Below are positions 1 through 8,309 of a stretch of 35,550 nt of DNA, one piece after another. The stretch is taken from contig PHAM01000015.1 in the NCBI GenBank assembly GCA_002841685.1, positions 1 to 35,550 of the forward strand. The letters are read 5' to 3'. Below the pieces are notes generated by a model that did no database searches, had not been told where the DNA came from, and worked only from the letters and a program-made list of their open reading frames with translations. Origin of the DNA: Elusimicrobia bacterium HGW-Elusimicrobia-2. GTDB lineage: Bacteria; CG03. A program made the translations under genes and the position numbers. The first letter of the stretch is position 1. Each line of letters starts with the position of its first letter.

Positions 1-113
1 AGAGTTTATATAATTTCCTCGTGAAAGAACGAAGCATATTTAATCTTTGGATGAAATCTCTTCAAAATAGGTTCGAGCTTTTAGCAGTATGCCCCACCAA
101 AAAAAACAGGAAT

Positions 114-131
114 CCCTGCCTGAGGGCAGGG
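114..131. repeat. Short GC-rich inverted repeat (hairpin)
   Basis: CCCTGCC and GGCAGGG form a perfect 7-bp stem around a TGAG loop. No T-run follows on the plus strand, so it is not a convincing terminator for plus-strand transcription. It resembles the dispersed CTGCC/GGCAG hairpins seen in many uncultured-bacterial genomes, but only one copy is in this window. Confidence 0.55.
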
Positions 132-171
132 CGGGCAGTTGACAGCGTTTCACGGAGTTTACTTTCACCTA

Positions 172-200
172 TTGCCATTTGACTGAAATCAGACTATAAT
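172..200 (+). promoter_or_regulatory. Sigma-70-type promoter for the HIT/rpsU/dnaG/rpoD genes
   Basis: TTGCCA (172-177), a 17-nt spacer and a perfect TATAAT (195-200). Transcription should begin near 207, only about 7 nt before the ATG at 214. The first gene would therefore have almost no 5' leader and no room for a Shine-Dalgarno site. Confidence 0.7.
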
Positions 201-213
201 AAACACTTGTGTT

Positions 214-561
214 ATGGAAGAAATAAAAGAATGCCTGTTTTGCGCCATAGCGTCGGGAAGAGTGAAAGCTGAGGTCGTCTATAGGGACGATGAGACGCTC
301 GCTTTCCGGGATGTGGACCCAAAAGCGCCGGATCATGTGCTGATAATACCTTTGAAGCACATAGCTTCGGTGAGCGAAATGTCTGATGAAGACGCGCCGC
401 TGATGGGGAAAATCGTCAACACGGCAAGGAAAGTGGCCCTGGAGCTCTCTCTTGAGAACTACAGGCTGGTTATAAACAACGGTAAGGATGCGGGGCAGTC
501 GGTTTTTCATGTGCACGCGCATCTGCTCGGCGGAAGGCTTTTCGGCTGGCCGCCGGGATAG
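214..561 (+). CDS. HIT family nucleotide-binding hydrolase (HinT-like)
   Basis: A 115-residue protein of typical HinT length. The histidine triad is at H99-V-H101-A-H103 (FHVHAHLLGG), which forms the nucleotide phosphoramidase active site in this family. An N-terminal CLFC pair (C7, C10) matches the metal-binding cysteines of many HIT proteins. The family hydrolyses AMP-linked phosphoramidates and acyl-adenylates in the cytoplasm. It is the first gene after a strong promoter and ends 29 nt before rpsU, so it probably leads the rpsU-dnaG-rpoD transcript. The ATG lies about 7 nt from the predicted transcription start and has no visible ribosome-binding site, so it may be read as a near-leaderless message. 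The exact substrate cannot be deduced. Confidence 0.92.
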   Translation: MEEIKECLFCAIASGRVKAEVVYRDDETLAFRDVDPKAPDHVLIIPLKHIASVSEMSDEDAPLMGKIVNTARKVALELSLENYRLVINNGKDAGQSVFHVHAHLLGGRLFGWPPG

Positions 562-590
562 GTTTTTTGAGAGGGGGAGGTGAATTACAA

Positions 591-812
591 TTGGCTTATA
601 TCAAGATAAGTGAGAACGAGAGATTTGAGAGCGCCCTTAGAAGGTTCAAGAGGCAGTGCGAGAACGAGGGTCTGCTCAAAGAGATCAAAAAAAGGCAATA
701 CTACGAAAGTCCCAGTATGCTCCGGAAAAAACTGAAAGACGATCTGAAGAGGCGTCAGAGGGTTAATGCTTCCCGGGCGCTGAGGCTACAGTCTAAGCGC
801 AGCGGCAAATAG
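591..812 (+). CDS. rpsU: 30S ribosomal protein S21
   Basis: A 73-residue basic protein with the S21 pattern: a start resembling AYIKISENERFESALRRFKR, a central CENEGLLKEIKKR, then an Arg/Lys-rich tail. S21 binds the small subunit near the 3' end of 16S rRNA and aids initiation. I chose the TTG at 591 because GGGGGAGG (573-580) lies 10 nt upstream and the product then starts where S21 normally does. An in-frame TTG at 567 would add eight residues that include the ribosome-binding site itself. rpsU heads the classical macromolecular-synthesis operon with dnaG and rpoD. Here a NIF3-like gene separates it from dnaG. Confidence 0.93.
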   Translation: MAYIKISENERFESALRRFKRQCENEGLLKEIKKRQYYESPSMLRKKLKDDLKRRQRVNASRALRLQSKRSGK

Positions 813-861
813 GCGCCCCCGCGCGAGGGGCCGGGGACATCCCGCGCCCGAGGAGTCAAAG

Positions 862-1827
862 ATGAAAATAAGTGAGTTTTTTTCTTATTGCGTCAAGTGC
901 GGCATAGAGGCGGATCCGCGGGGCGTTACATCGGTCAAAAAAGCGCTGGCCGAAGAAAAAAAGAGCTTTGAGAAGATTTCTTCCGACGAGAAAAAATACT
1001 ACGACAGCGAACGGCTGAGCAACCCTTATGCCGATTCGCGCATATCAAACAACCCGTCAGACGGCTCTGTGAAGAGGATAATGTGCGGGATAGACATAGG
1101 CGTGGAGGATCTGCTGCTGGCCGACAGGCTTTCCCAAAAAGGGGAGAAGATAGACCTTGTGGCGGCGCATCATCCCAACGGTTATTCCTACTGCACATTT
1201 CACCAGGTGATGGCCATGCAGGCCGAAATACAATCGCTCTGGGGCGTACCGATAAACATAGCCGAGAGCCTTCTGAGTGAAAGGCAGGAGCTGGTGGGAA
1301 GGTCCGTTATGCCGCGAAACCACGCCCAGGCCACAGACGCGGCCGTTCTTCTGGGCATTCCCATGTGCAATGTCCACACGCCGGCGGACAACCATGTGAC
1401 GGAATTCCTCGGAAAGAAGTTTAAAAATCTGAATAAGCTGAAGCTGGAAGAGGTAATCAAGATGCTTGAGAAGGTGCCGGAGTACGATCACGCCCGTCTG
1501 AAGCATCTGCCGGGCCCGACGATAGTCAACGGCAAGGCGTCTTCTTCAGCCGGAAAGGTCGTCGTTGATATGACGGGCGGCACCGAAGGTTCCGTCGAGG
1601 CCGTATCAAAATTAGCCGACGCGGGCGTGGGCACGATAATAGGCATGCATTTCAGCGAGAAGCACATAGAACAGGCGAAAAAAAGCCGCATAAACATAAT
1701 AATAGCCGGTCATATCTCATCCGATAATCTGGGGCTGAACCTTCTTTTCGACAAAGTGGAAAAGAAATACGGGAAGTTCCATGTGACGGAGTGCTCCGGG
1801 TTTCACCGAATCAGAAGAAAAAAATAA
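862..1827 (+). CDS. NIF3-like (DUF34) dinuclear metal-centre protein
   Basis: A 321-residue protein recognised as NIF3/DUF34 from the AAHHPNG segment near residue 100 and the C-terminal AGHISSDNLGLNLLFD followed by ECSGF. His-rich segments of this type hold the two metals in family structures. The biochemical role of the family is not firmly settled; GTP cyclohydrolase-like and metal-chaperone roles have been proposed. The ATG at 862 follows a GAGGAG-type site, and the stop lies 7 nt before dnaG, so the gene is in the rpsU-dnaG-rpoD transcript. Co-expression with primase and sigma factor is unusual for the standard operon but says little about function. The family call is good; the function is open. 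Confidence 0.82.
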   Translation: MKISEFFSYCVKCGIEADPRGVTSVKKALAEEKKSFEKISSDEKKYYDSERLSNPYADSRISNNPSDGSVKRIMCGIDIGVEDLLLADRLSQKGEKIDLVAAHHPNGYSYCTFHQVMAMQAEIQSLWGVPINIAESLLSERQELVGRSVMPRNHAQATDAAVLLGIPMCNVHTPADNHVTEFLGKKFKNLNKLKLEEVIKMLEKVPEYDHARLKHLPGPTIVNGKASSSAGKVVVDMTGGTEGSVEAVSKLADAGVGTIIGMHFSEKHIEQAKKSRINIIIAGHISSDNLGLNLLFDKVEKKYGKFHVTECSGFHRIRRKK

Positions 1828-1834
1828 GCACCTG

Positions 1835-3649
1835 ATGGCCTATCCTTCTGATTTCATAGAGAAAGTGCGCGCGTCGTCGGACATCGTTTCCGTCGCCGAG
1901 CAGTATTTTCCTCTCCGCCGCGCCGGGGGCAATTTCACGGCGCTGTGCCCTTTTCACAGCGAGAAGACGCCTTCTTTCGTGATCTCAAAACAGAAGCAGA
2001 TATACAAATGTTTCGGCTGCGGCGAGGGCGGGAATGTGTTCACCTTCGTTATGAAGCTGGACAGGGTTTCTTTTCCCGAAGCCGTTCGTTCCCTTGCTGT
2101 CCGGGCCGGGATAGAGGTGCCGGAGAAAGCCGCCGGCCCCGAGGAGAAAAGAAAGAATTATCTTTTTTCCGTTATGAGCAGAATAAGCAGATTTTACGCG
2201 GATAATCTCAAAAAAAGCAAAATGGCGGGGGACTATCTTTTCAAGAGGGGCATCACTCCGGAAATGTCCGAGAAATTCGGCATGGGTTTCTCTCCCGACG
2301 GCGAGACGCTGATCAAATTCGCGAAGGGCGAGAACATCTCCTCCGCCGACCTTTTAAAGCTCGGGCTCGTCGTTGAGAGGGCGGGCTCTCTGACTGATAA
2401 ATTCAGGTTCAGGATAATATTCCCCATTTGCGATTCTCAGGGCAGAACCGTGGGTTTCGGCGGCCGCGCCGTGGGCGATTCCAAGGTGAAATACCTCAAT
2501 TCGCCGGAGACGATTCTTTTCCGCAAGAGCGAGGTGCTCTATGCCATGGATATAGCGAAGAAAAACATCATTGACGAGGCCCGGGTCATAGTAACGGAAG
2601 GATACATGGATGTCCTCACGCTCCACCAGTTCGGTTTCACGAATGCCGTGGGTGTGCTGGGGACGGCGTTTACGGACAGCCATGTTTATCAGCTGGCGCG
2701 CTTTACCGAAAAAGTCTATATGCTCTTTGATTCCGACGCCGCGGGCATAACCGCTGTTTTGCGCTCCGCCGGAAAGGTGCTGTCGGCGGGCCTTGAGACC
2801 TATGTGATAAGGCTGCTCAAAACAAAAGACGCCGACGATTTTCTGCACAAATTCGGTTCGCCGGAGCTTGAAGATAGGATAAAGGAAGCCTATCCGCTGA
2901 TGGATTTCATAAGAAAACTTTTCATTTACAGGCACAAAGACAAGAATCCGTCATGGAAGGCGGATGTCGTCGGCGAGATCAAGCCCTTCATCAACGCCAT
3001 CGGCAGCGCCGTCACGCGCGAGGAAGAGATAAAGAGGACTGCCCAGGCTCTGGAAGTGAGCGCGGCCGCGGTTGAGAAAGAGATGAGCAAGAGTTCAGCT
3101 CCCTCCTATGCCGTCGATGAGGCCGGCGCGCCGGGCGCTTTGCGGGATAAAAAGGAAATAAGCAAGAGGGAGAAAATAGAGAGGGCGATAATATGTTTTC
3201 TCGTCAATTATCCGGAATTCGTTGATGTTTTTCACAAGTCGGCCAAAGCGGAAGATTTTGAATACATGGGAGATTTTTTGAATAGCGTTTACGAGAGTAT
3301 TGAGGAGGGTGAGGGCATATCGGCCTCAAATCTGATATCAAAATTCTCGCAGGATTCATTGTCGGGCGGTGATTCGGATTTCATTGCCGAGCTGACGGCG
3401 TCTGTCATAAAAAACGACGCTCCGGCAGACAAGGAAGAGATACTGAAAAAGAAGAAAGAGGCGGAAAGCCTGGCGGACGCGTTTGTGCTGGCCGTGGATA
3501 TGTCAACGCGCGAGGAGCTGAGGAAAAAACTTCTCGTAAATCCGCAATCGGCCGAAATAGGGAAAGAATACATGCGGATTGTTAATAGGATGGACAGAAA
3601 AAGACAGGGAGGGCATTTTGAAAAAGAACGCCGGAAAATCCAAAGATAA
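1835..3649 (+). CDS. dnaG: DNA primase
   Basis: A 604-residue primase of standard length. The N-terminal zinc-binding module is C38-x2-H41...C59-x2-C62 (CPFH...CFGC). The catalytic core has the RGI and GFSPDG segments, the TOPRIM glutamate motif VTEGYMDV and the metal-binding DSDAAG. A variable helical C-terminal part, where DnaB normally docks, starts near residue 420. The enzyme makes RNA primers at the replication fork. The ATG at 1835 follows the NIF3 stop by 7 nt with only a weak ribosome-binding site, so translation may be coupled. The 3' end overlaps the preferred start of rpoD by 32 nt. Nothing essential is missing. Confidence 0.96.
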   Translation: MAYPSDFIEKVRASSDIVSVAEQYFPLRRAGGNFTALCPFHSEKTPSFVISKQKQIYKCFGCGEGGNVFTFVMKLDRVSFPEAVRSLAVRAGIEVPEKAAGPEEKRKNYLFSVMSRISRFYADNLKKSKMAGDYLFKRGITPEMSEKFGMGFSPDGETLIKFAKGENISSADLLKLGLVVERAGSLTDKFRFRIIFPICDSQGRTVGFGGRAVGDSKVKYLNSPETILFRKSEVLYAMDIAKKNIIDEARVIVTEGYMDVLTLHQFGFTNAVGVLGTAFTDSHVYQLARFTEKVYMLFDSDAAGITAVLRSAGKVLSAGLETYVIRLLKTKDADDFLHKFGSPELEDRIKEAYPLMDFIRKLFIYRHKDKNPSWKADVVGEIKPFINAIGSAVTREEEIKRTAQALEVSAAAVEKEMSKSSAPSYAVDEAGAPGALRDKKEISKREKIERAIICFLVNYPEFVDVFHKSAKAEDFEYMGDFLNSVYESIEEGEGISASNLISKFSQDSLSGGDSDFIAELTASVIKNDAPADKEEILKKKKEAESLADAFVLAVDMSTREELRKKLLVNPQSAEIGKEYMRIVNRMDRKRQGGHFEKERRKIQR

Positions 3650-5594
3650 AGTGAAAAAAAACAAACAGCTGAAAAAGGCGGCGAAGGCGAAGCCCATGAC
3701 TAAAGCGGCCGCAAAAAAGCCCGCGGCGAAAGCGACGGAGAAGAAAAAGCCGGCGCTGAAGCCCGCCGGGGGGAAAGCTCCCGCTAAAGAGATCGTAAAG
3801 AAAAAAACGCCGCCGCCAAAATCATCCCCGCCGGCGAAGAAGTCCAAGCCTCTGACGCGCGCCGCGACGAGAACGGCCAGGAAGAAAGACGCTCTGCCCA
3901 AGGGCAGGGAAAGAGATGACGTGATAAGGGAAATAGTGATGAAGGGCAAGGAATCCGGCTCGATGTCCTTCACACAGATGAACGAGATGCTGCCGCCGGA
4001 ATTCACCAATTCCGACACCATTGACGAGGTGCTCACCTCGCTTGAGAGCACGGGTATTGATATAGGCGGGGCCGTGACCAAGGACGAGATGTCGCTGGTG
4101 CCGGTTGCGGATGTGGATAAAGTTGACACATCCGATTCGGTGAAGATGTTTTTGAGCGAGATGGGGAAGGCCGCGCTTCTGACCAGAGAAGAGGAGACTT
4201 TTCTCGCCAAGGGCATCAAAGACAGGGAAAACCGCCTGAAATTCCTGATATTGTCAAATCCCATTATATTCAAAGAGATGGAGAACATAAACGCGCTGCT
4301 CCAGGAAGGGGTTATTTCCGCCCGTGAGCTCATGCCCCGGGGTAAAAAGAATGTCAAGATCATAGAGAGTATGAAAAAACGCGTCAGCGAAGCGTCAAAC
4401 TTCATCCGCAACGGCAGGAAAAAGCTCGTGGAAATGCAGAAAAAGCTTTTTGCCGCCCGGACGAGCGAACACACGCAGCGTCTTAAGAAAGACAGCGTCC
4501 GGACCTGCGCGGCCGTCTATGAAAAAATAGAAACTCTTGAGCTCAATAGTCAGAAGCTTAAAAGGCTCCTGCATCTGCTCAAAACCGAAGGAAAACGCAG
4601 CGCGCTGCTCCTGAATGCCCGCGAAGACCTGCTCAAAAAAGTGGAGGACGAGGGACAGGTGCGGAAACTCTACCGGCAATACAAAAGAAAAACACTGAGG
4701 CCCGACGCTTTTTCCCGTCAGACGGGTTTGAAGGTGGGCCAGTGGCAGGAAAAACAGGACGCGCTGGATAAGATAGCGGAAAATTTGAACCGTCTCAGCA
4801 GGGAAACCGTTCAGGATCCCGCGGAGCTGCTGACTATCTATGACGAGATACGCGTTCTGGAAAGGGAAATAAGGGACATGAAGCTCAAGGTCGTCAGAAG
4901 CAACCTGCGGCTTGTCGTGTCCATAGCGAAGCATCATTCAAACGTGAGGCTCTCTCTGCTGGATCTCATTCAGGAGGGATGCATAGGCCTGATGAAAGCG
5001 GTGGATAAGTTTGAGTATAAAAAGGGTTTTAAATTCTCAACCTACGCGACATGGTGGATAAGGCAGTCCATCAACAGGGCGATAGCCGATCAGGCCAGGA
5101 CCATAAGGATCCCGGTGCACATGAAAGAGGTCATCAGCAAGGTGTCAACATTCTCGCAGAAATTCCGCGCGAAAAAAGGCTTTGACCCGACACCCGAACA
5201 GTGCGCCGATGGACTGAAAATACCCGTTGAGAGGATATACACGGTCCTCAAGGTCATGCCGGAGCCCTTTTCTCTCGCTCAGCCCGTGGGGGATGAGGAT
5301 GACGCCCAGCTTGAAGAGTACGTCAAGGACAGCACGCTGATCAGCCCGGAGGATTCGGCCCAGATGGATCTGCTAAAGGGCGAGGTTGAAAAACTGCTTT
5401 CCGTTCTTTCCGACCGTGAGGGCGAGATCCTGCGCCTGAGATATGGGATAGACTCGGGTTATCCGAGGACTCTTGAAGAGGTGGGGCAGGAATTCAAGGT
5501 GACGAGGGAGAGGATAAGGCAGATAGAGGCGAAGGCCGTCAACAAGCTGAAGGAGATCGCCGAATCCAGAAAATTGAAGCAGTATATAGAGTGA
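3618..5594 (+). CDS. rpoD: RNA polymerase primary sigma factor (sigma-70/RpoD) with Lys/Ala-rich N-terminal extension
   Basis: About 658 residues. It has region 1.1 (ends near STGIDIGG), region 1.2 ([21 protein letters not shown]), a long non-conserved insert, region 2 ([34 protein letters not shown]), region 3, and region 4.2 ([19 protein letters not shown]). This is a housekeeping sigma factor that directs RNA polymerase to -35/-10 promoters such as those found in this window. I prefer the TTG at 3618 because GGAGG (3608-3612) lies 5 nt upstream; an ATG at 3579 would add 13 residues inside dnaG. The first ~95 residues are almost entirely Lys, Ala and Pro, like histone-H1-type tails, and are not part of the standard fold. 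Confidence 0.94.
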   Translation: MKKNAGKSKDKVKKNKQLKKAAKAKPMTKAAAKKPAAKATEKKKPALKPAGGKAPAKEIVKKKTPPPKSSPPAKKSKPLTRAATRTARKKDALPKGRERDDVIREIVMKGKESGSMSFTQMNEMLPPEFTNSDTIDEVLTSLESTGIDIGGAVTKDEMSLVPVADVDKVDTSDSVKMFLSEMGKAALLTREEETFLAKGIKDRENRLKFLILSNPIIFKEMENINALLQEGVISARELMPRGKKNVKIIESMKKRVSEASNFIRNGRKKLVEMQKKLFAARTSEHTQRLKKDSVRTCAAVYEKIETLELNSQKLKRLLHLLKTEGKRSALLLNAREDLLKKVEDEGQVRKLYRQYKRKTLRPDAFSRQTGLKVGQWQEKQDALDKIAENLNRLSRETVQDPAELLTIYDEIRVLEREIRDMKLKVVRSNLRLVVSIAKHHSNVRLSLLDLIQEGCIGLMKAVDKFEYKKGFKFSTYATWWIRQSINRAIADQARTIRIPVHMKEVISKVSTFSQKFRAKKGFDPTPEQCADGLKIPVERIYTVLKVMPEPFSLAQPVGDEDDAQLEEYVKDSTLISPEDSAQMDLLKGEVEKLLSVLSDREGEILRLRYGIDSGYPRTLEEVGQEFKVTRERIRQIEAKAVNKLKEIAESRKLKQYIE

Positions 5595-7027
5595 AGAAAA
5601 TGAACAAAAAAACAAAAAAAGCGGTCTTGATCAAAAAAAGCGGAGTGTCGGCGGGTATGAAAGTGTCGCAGAGCGTCAAAAACATACATTTTGTGGGGAT
5701 AGGCGGCTCCGGCATGAGCGGCATAGCCGAGGTGCTGGCCGGGATGGGTTATGCCATCAGCGGCTCCGACCTTGCGTCCTCTCCCGTCACCAGGCATCTT
5801 GAGGATCTCGGCTGTGTTGTGAGAACAGGACACCGCGCCTCAAATGTCGTCGGCGCCCAGGTGGTGGTCATATCTTCCGCCGTTACGCCCGATAATGTGG
5901 AGGTACTCACGGCGGTGAAAAACAAGATCCCCGTCATACAGCGCGCCGAAATGCTGGCCGAACTCATGCGTTTGAAATACAGCATCGCCATTGCCGGCAG
6001 TCACGGCAAGACAACGACGACTTCCATGGTCAGCCAGATACTCTCCTCCGCGGGATACGATCCCACGATGGTTATAGGAGGGAGATTCAAGAACATAGCC
6101 ACGGGCGGTTATAAGGGGAGCGGAGATCTGCTCGTGGCCGAAGCCGACGAGTCGGACGCTTCTTTTCTCAAACTCCTTCCCACGGTTGTGGCCGTGACGA
6201 ACATAGACGACGATCACATGAGTTTTTACGGCAGCATGGACAACCTGAAACAGACCTTTGTGGATTTTATAAACAGCATCCCTTTTTATGGCATGGCCTT
6301 TCTCTGCATAGACGACGCCAATATAGCCGAAATCCTGCCGCAGTTGAGGAAACGCTATTTTACTTACGGTTTCTCACAGGGAGCCGATTACCGCATAAAG
6401 ATCACGGGCATGGAATATTTTAACACCTCGTATTCCATCACTTACAGGGGGAAAAACATGGGTTCTCTGATTGTTCCCGCCCCGGGGATGCACAATGTGC
6501 TGAATTCCGCGGCGGCCGCCTGCGTTTGTCTCAATCTCGGCATAAGCATGCCGAAGATCAGAAAGGGACTGAAGGCCTATATGGGTGTTTCCAGAAGGTT
6601 TGATGTCAAGGGGATAAAAAAAGGCATTATGGTAATAGATGACTACGCGCATCATCCCACCGCGATAGCCATGACGGTTAAAACGGCGCGTGAGATATGG
6701 CCGGAAAGAAGGATAGTGGTGCTTTTTCAGCCGCACAGGTACACAAGAACGAAGGAGCAGGCCTGGCAGCTCGGAAGATCTTTCAGCCGCGCGGACGCCG
6801 TGTGCCTTCTGCCCATATACTCGGCGGGAGAGAAGAAGATACCGGGCATTACTTCGCAGCTGATATGGGAAAACATACCCAGAACAATAAGAAAGAGGAT
6901 GTTCGCGTCGCTTAATGAGGCCTCGGAGATCATACCGTCGATGCTGGGTAAAAATGATATTTTTATCACCATAGGCGCTGGGGATGTCTACAAGGCCGGT
7001 GAGGCGGTGCTTGAAAAATTGAATTAA
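5591..7027 (+). CDS. murC: UDP-N-acetylmuramate--L-alanine ligase
   Basis: A 478-residue Mur ligase. The N-terminal Rossmann signature is [14 protein letters not shown], the ATP-binding loop is [12 protein letters not shown], and the later [10 protein letters not shown] and FQPHRYTRT motifs are diagnostic of MurC. It adds L-alanine to UDP-MurNAc, the first amino acid of the peptidoglycan stem, in the cytoplasm. The GTG at 5591 overlaps the rpoD stop; an in-frame ATG at 5600 is an equally possible start. The first ~25 residues are Lys-rich and precede the domain. Association with rpoD is not classical, and the rest of the mur cluster is not in the window. The 3' end carries the -35 element of the nusA promoter. 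Confidence 0.95.
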   Translation: MKKMNKKTKKAVLIKKSGVSAGMKVSQSVKNIHFVGIGGSGMSGIAEVLAGMGYAISGSDLASSPVTRHLEDLGCVVRTGHRASNVVGAQVVVISSAVTPDNVEVLTAVKNKIPVIQRAEMLAELMRLKYSIAIAGSHGKTTTTSMVSQILSSAGYDPTMVIGGRFKNIATGGYKGSGDLLVAEADESDASFLKLLPTVVAVTNIDDDHMSFYGSMDNLKQTFVDFINSIPFYGMAFLCIDDANIAEILPQLRKRYFTYGFSQGADYRIKITGMEYFNTSYSITYRGKNMGSLIVPAPGMHNVLNSAAAACVCLNLGISMPKIRKGLKAYMGVSRRFDVKGIKKGIMVIDDYAHHPTAIAMTVKTAREIWPERRIVVLFQPHRYTRTKEQAWQLGRSFSRADAVCLLPIYSAGEKKIPGITSQLIWENIPRTIRKRMFASLNEASEIIPSMLGKNDIFITIGAGDVYKAGEAVLEKLN

Positions 7028-7047
7028 CGCCGGAATTTTGGTATAAT
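7019..7047 (+). promoter_or_regulatory. Sigma-70-type promoter for nusA-infB-rbfA
   Basis: TTGAAT (7019-7024, inside the end of murC), a 17-nt spacer and a perfect TATAAT (7042-7047). The predicted start near 7054 leaves a leader of about 44 nt before nusA. It gives the translation-factor genes expression independent of the upstream operon. Confidence 0.65.
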
Positions 7048-7097
7048 AAAAGTTTATGAGCGGCGAATGAGAGAGGGGAAACAGGGGTTGTAATATA

Positions 7098-8309
7098 ATG
7101 ACTAAAGAATTTTTGGCGGCGCTGGACCAGATGCAGCACGAAAAAGGTATTCCCAAAGAAGAGATCATTTCTTTGATAGAGCACGCTGTCAGCAAGTGCC
7201 TGGCGAAAGTCTACCCTCTTTCGGACAGATACAAGGTGACGCTGGACAGGGAAACCGGCCAGATCGTGGCATGGGGCATTAAAAGCGCTGTGGGAAAAGT
7301 GTCGGACCCCAGAAAAGAAATACTTTTGAGCGCTGCCCGCGCTATAGACCCCAAAGTGTCCGAGGGCGATGATGTGGAAATGCCCATAGAGGTGGATGAG
7401 ATAGCCCGCATCGCCAGCCAGACCATCAAGAAAGTCATAACCCAGAGGATCAGGGAATATGAGAAAATATCCGTGTATAAGAAATACAAGCAGATGGAGA
7501 ACAGGATCGTCTCCGGCAGGGTGTTCCGGTTTATAGGCAGAAAAGCGATCTTTGATTTTGGCGACGCGGAAGCGGTGCTCCCCGCCGAGGAGCAGATACC
7601 CAAACAGTTTCTCCGGGCGAACTCTTTTGTCAAAACGCTTATCCTGAGAGTTGAAGGCAACGAAAAAAAATGCGAGATAATACTTTCCAGGAGCCATCCC
7701 GGATTTTTAAAGCAGCTCCTCGCCGATGAGGTGCCGGAGATCAAAGAAGGGATAGTGGAGATAATCAGGGCGGTGCGGCAGCCCGGCATCAGGAGCAAGG
7801 TGCTGGTCAGATCGCTGAAAGAGCATGTTGACCCCGTCGGCACCTGCGTGGGAGTGAGGGGTTCGAGGATAAAAACGATTATAAGCGAACTCGGCGGAGA
7901 GAAGATAGATCTTGTGGACGCGGCAAAGAATCCCGCCGCGATCGTGGCTTCTTCACTCAGCCCCGCGAGAGTTGAATCCTCGGCGGTAAAGATCAATAAA
8001 ACAAAGAAGCAGGCCGTCGTTACGATCGATCCTTCGCAGCGCGGCCAGGCGCTCGGGCAGGGCGGGTTTAATATCAATCTCGCCTCGGAATTAACCGGCA
8101 TGGAAATAGACATAGAATACGGAGAAAAAGAGATCTCCGATACGGCTGAGGCCGGCACGGGCGATAATCTTAAAACCCCGCCCGGAGACATCACGCCTGA
8201 GACGGCGGACTTAGAAGCAGCACCGTTGCCGGCGGCCGAAATCGCGCCTGAGACGGCGGACTTGGAAGCCGCGGCTGAACTGGTAACAGAGGATAAGGAG
8301 AAAGAATAA
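7098..8309 (+). CDS. nusA: Transcription termination/antitermination factor NusA
   Basis: A 403-residue NusA. The N-terminal RNA polymerase-binding domain occupies about 1-125, followed by an S1 domain (SGRVFRFIGRKAIFDFGDAEAVLP) and two KH domains (near CVGVRGSRIKTIISELGGEKIDLV and QRGQALGQGGFNINLASELTG). The first KH region has the typical DPVGTCVGVRG signature. NusA binds the elongation complex, promotes pausing and serves termination and antitermination. The C-terminus lacks the long acidic repeats of enterobacterial NusA and instead ends in a short Ala/Glu/Pro tail containing two copies of PETADLEAA. rimP, which often precedes nusA, is absent; murC is there instead. The stop overlaps the infB start (TAATG), so translation is probably coupled. 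Confidence 0.95.
   Translation: MTKEFLAALDQMQHEKGIPKEEIISLIEHAVSKCLAKVYPLSDRYKVTLDRETGQIVAWGIKSAVGKVSDPRKEILLSAARAIDPKVSEGDDVEMPIEVDEIARIASQTIKKVITQRIREYEKISVYKKYKQMENRIVSGRVFRFIGRKAIFDFGDAEAVLPAEEQIPKQFLRANSFVKTLILRVEGNEKKCEIILSRSHPGFLKQLLADEVPEIKEGIVEIIRAVRQPGIRSKVLVRSLKEHVDPVGTCVGVRGSRIKTIISELGGEKIDLVDAAKNPAAIVASSLSPARVESSAVKINKTKKQAVVTIDPSQRGQALGQGGFNINLASELTGMEIDIEYGEKEISDTAEAGTGDNLKTPPGDITPETADLEAAPLPAAEIAPETADLEAAAELVTEDKEKE
8194..8269 (+). repeat. Tandem 25-nt direct repeats in the 3' end of nusA
   Basis: Two 25-nt units (8194-8218 and 8245-8269) differ at one base and have a 51-nt period, encoding PETADLEAA twice. A related 18-nt core, ACGGCGGACTTGAAAGCC, recurs at 8672-8689 in the infB linker. 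All copies lie in low-complexity tails, where insertions would be tolerated. Confidence 0.7.

Noticed and set aside
2-79. Minus-strand open frame of about 25 codons at the left edge (ends near position 3)
   Set aside because: It lacks a start codon, is cut by a stop on its 5' side and is too short to distinguish from chance.
567-590. Upstream TTG start for rpsU
   Set aside because: It would translate through the GGGGGAGG ribosome-binding site and add residues not seen in S21.
813-861. GC-rich stretch after rpsU as a terminator
   Set aside because: Short GC arms can pair, but no T-run follows and the next gene is close and co-directional.
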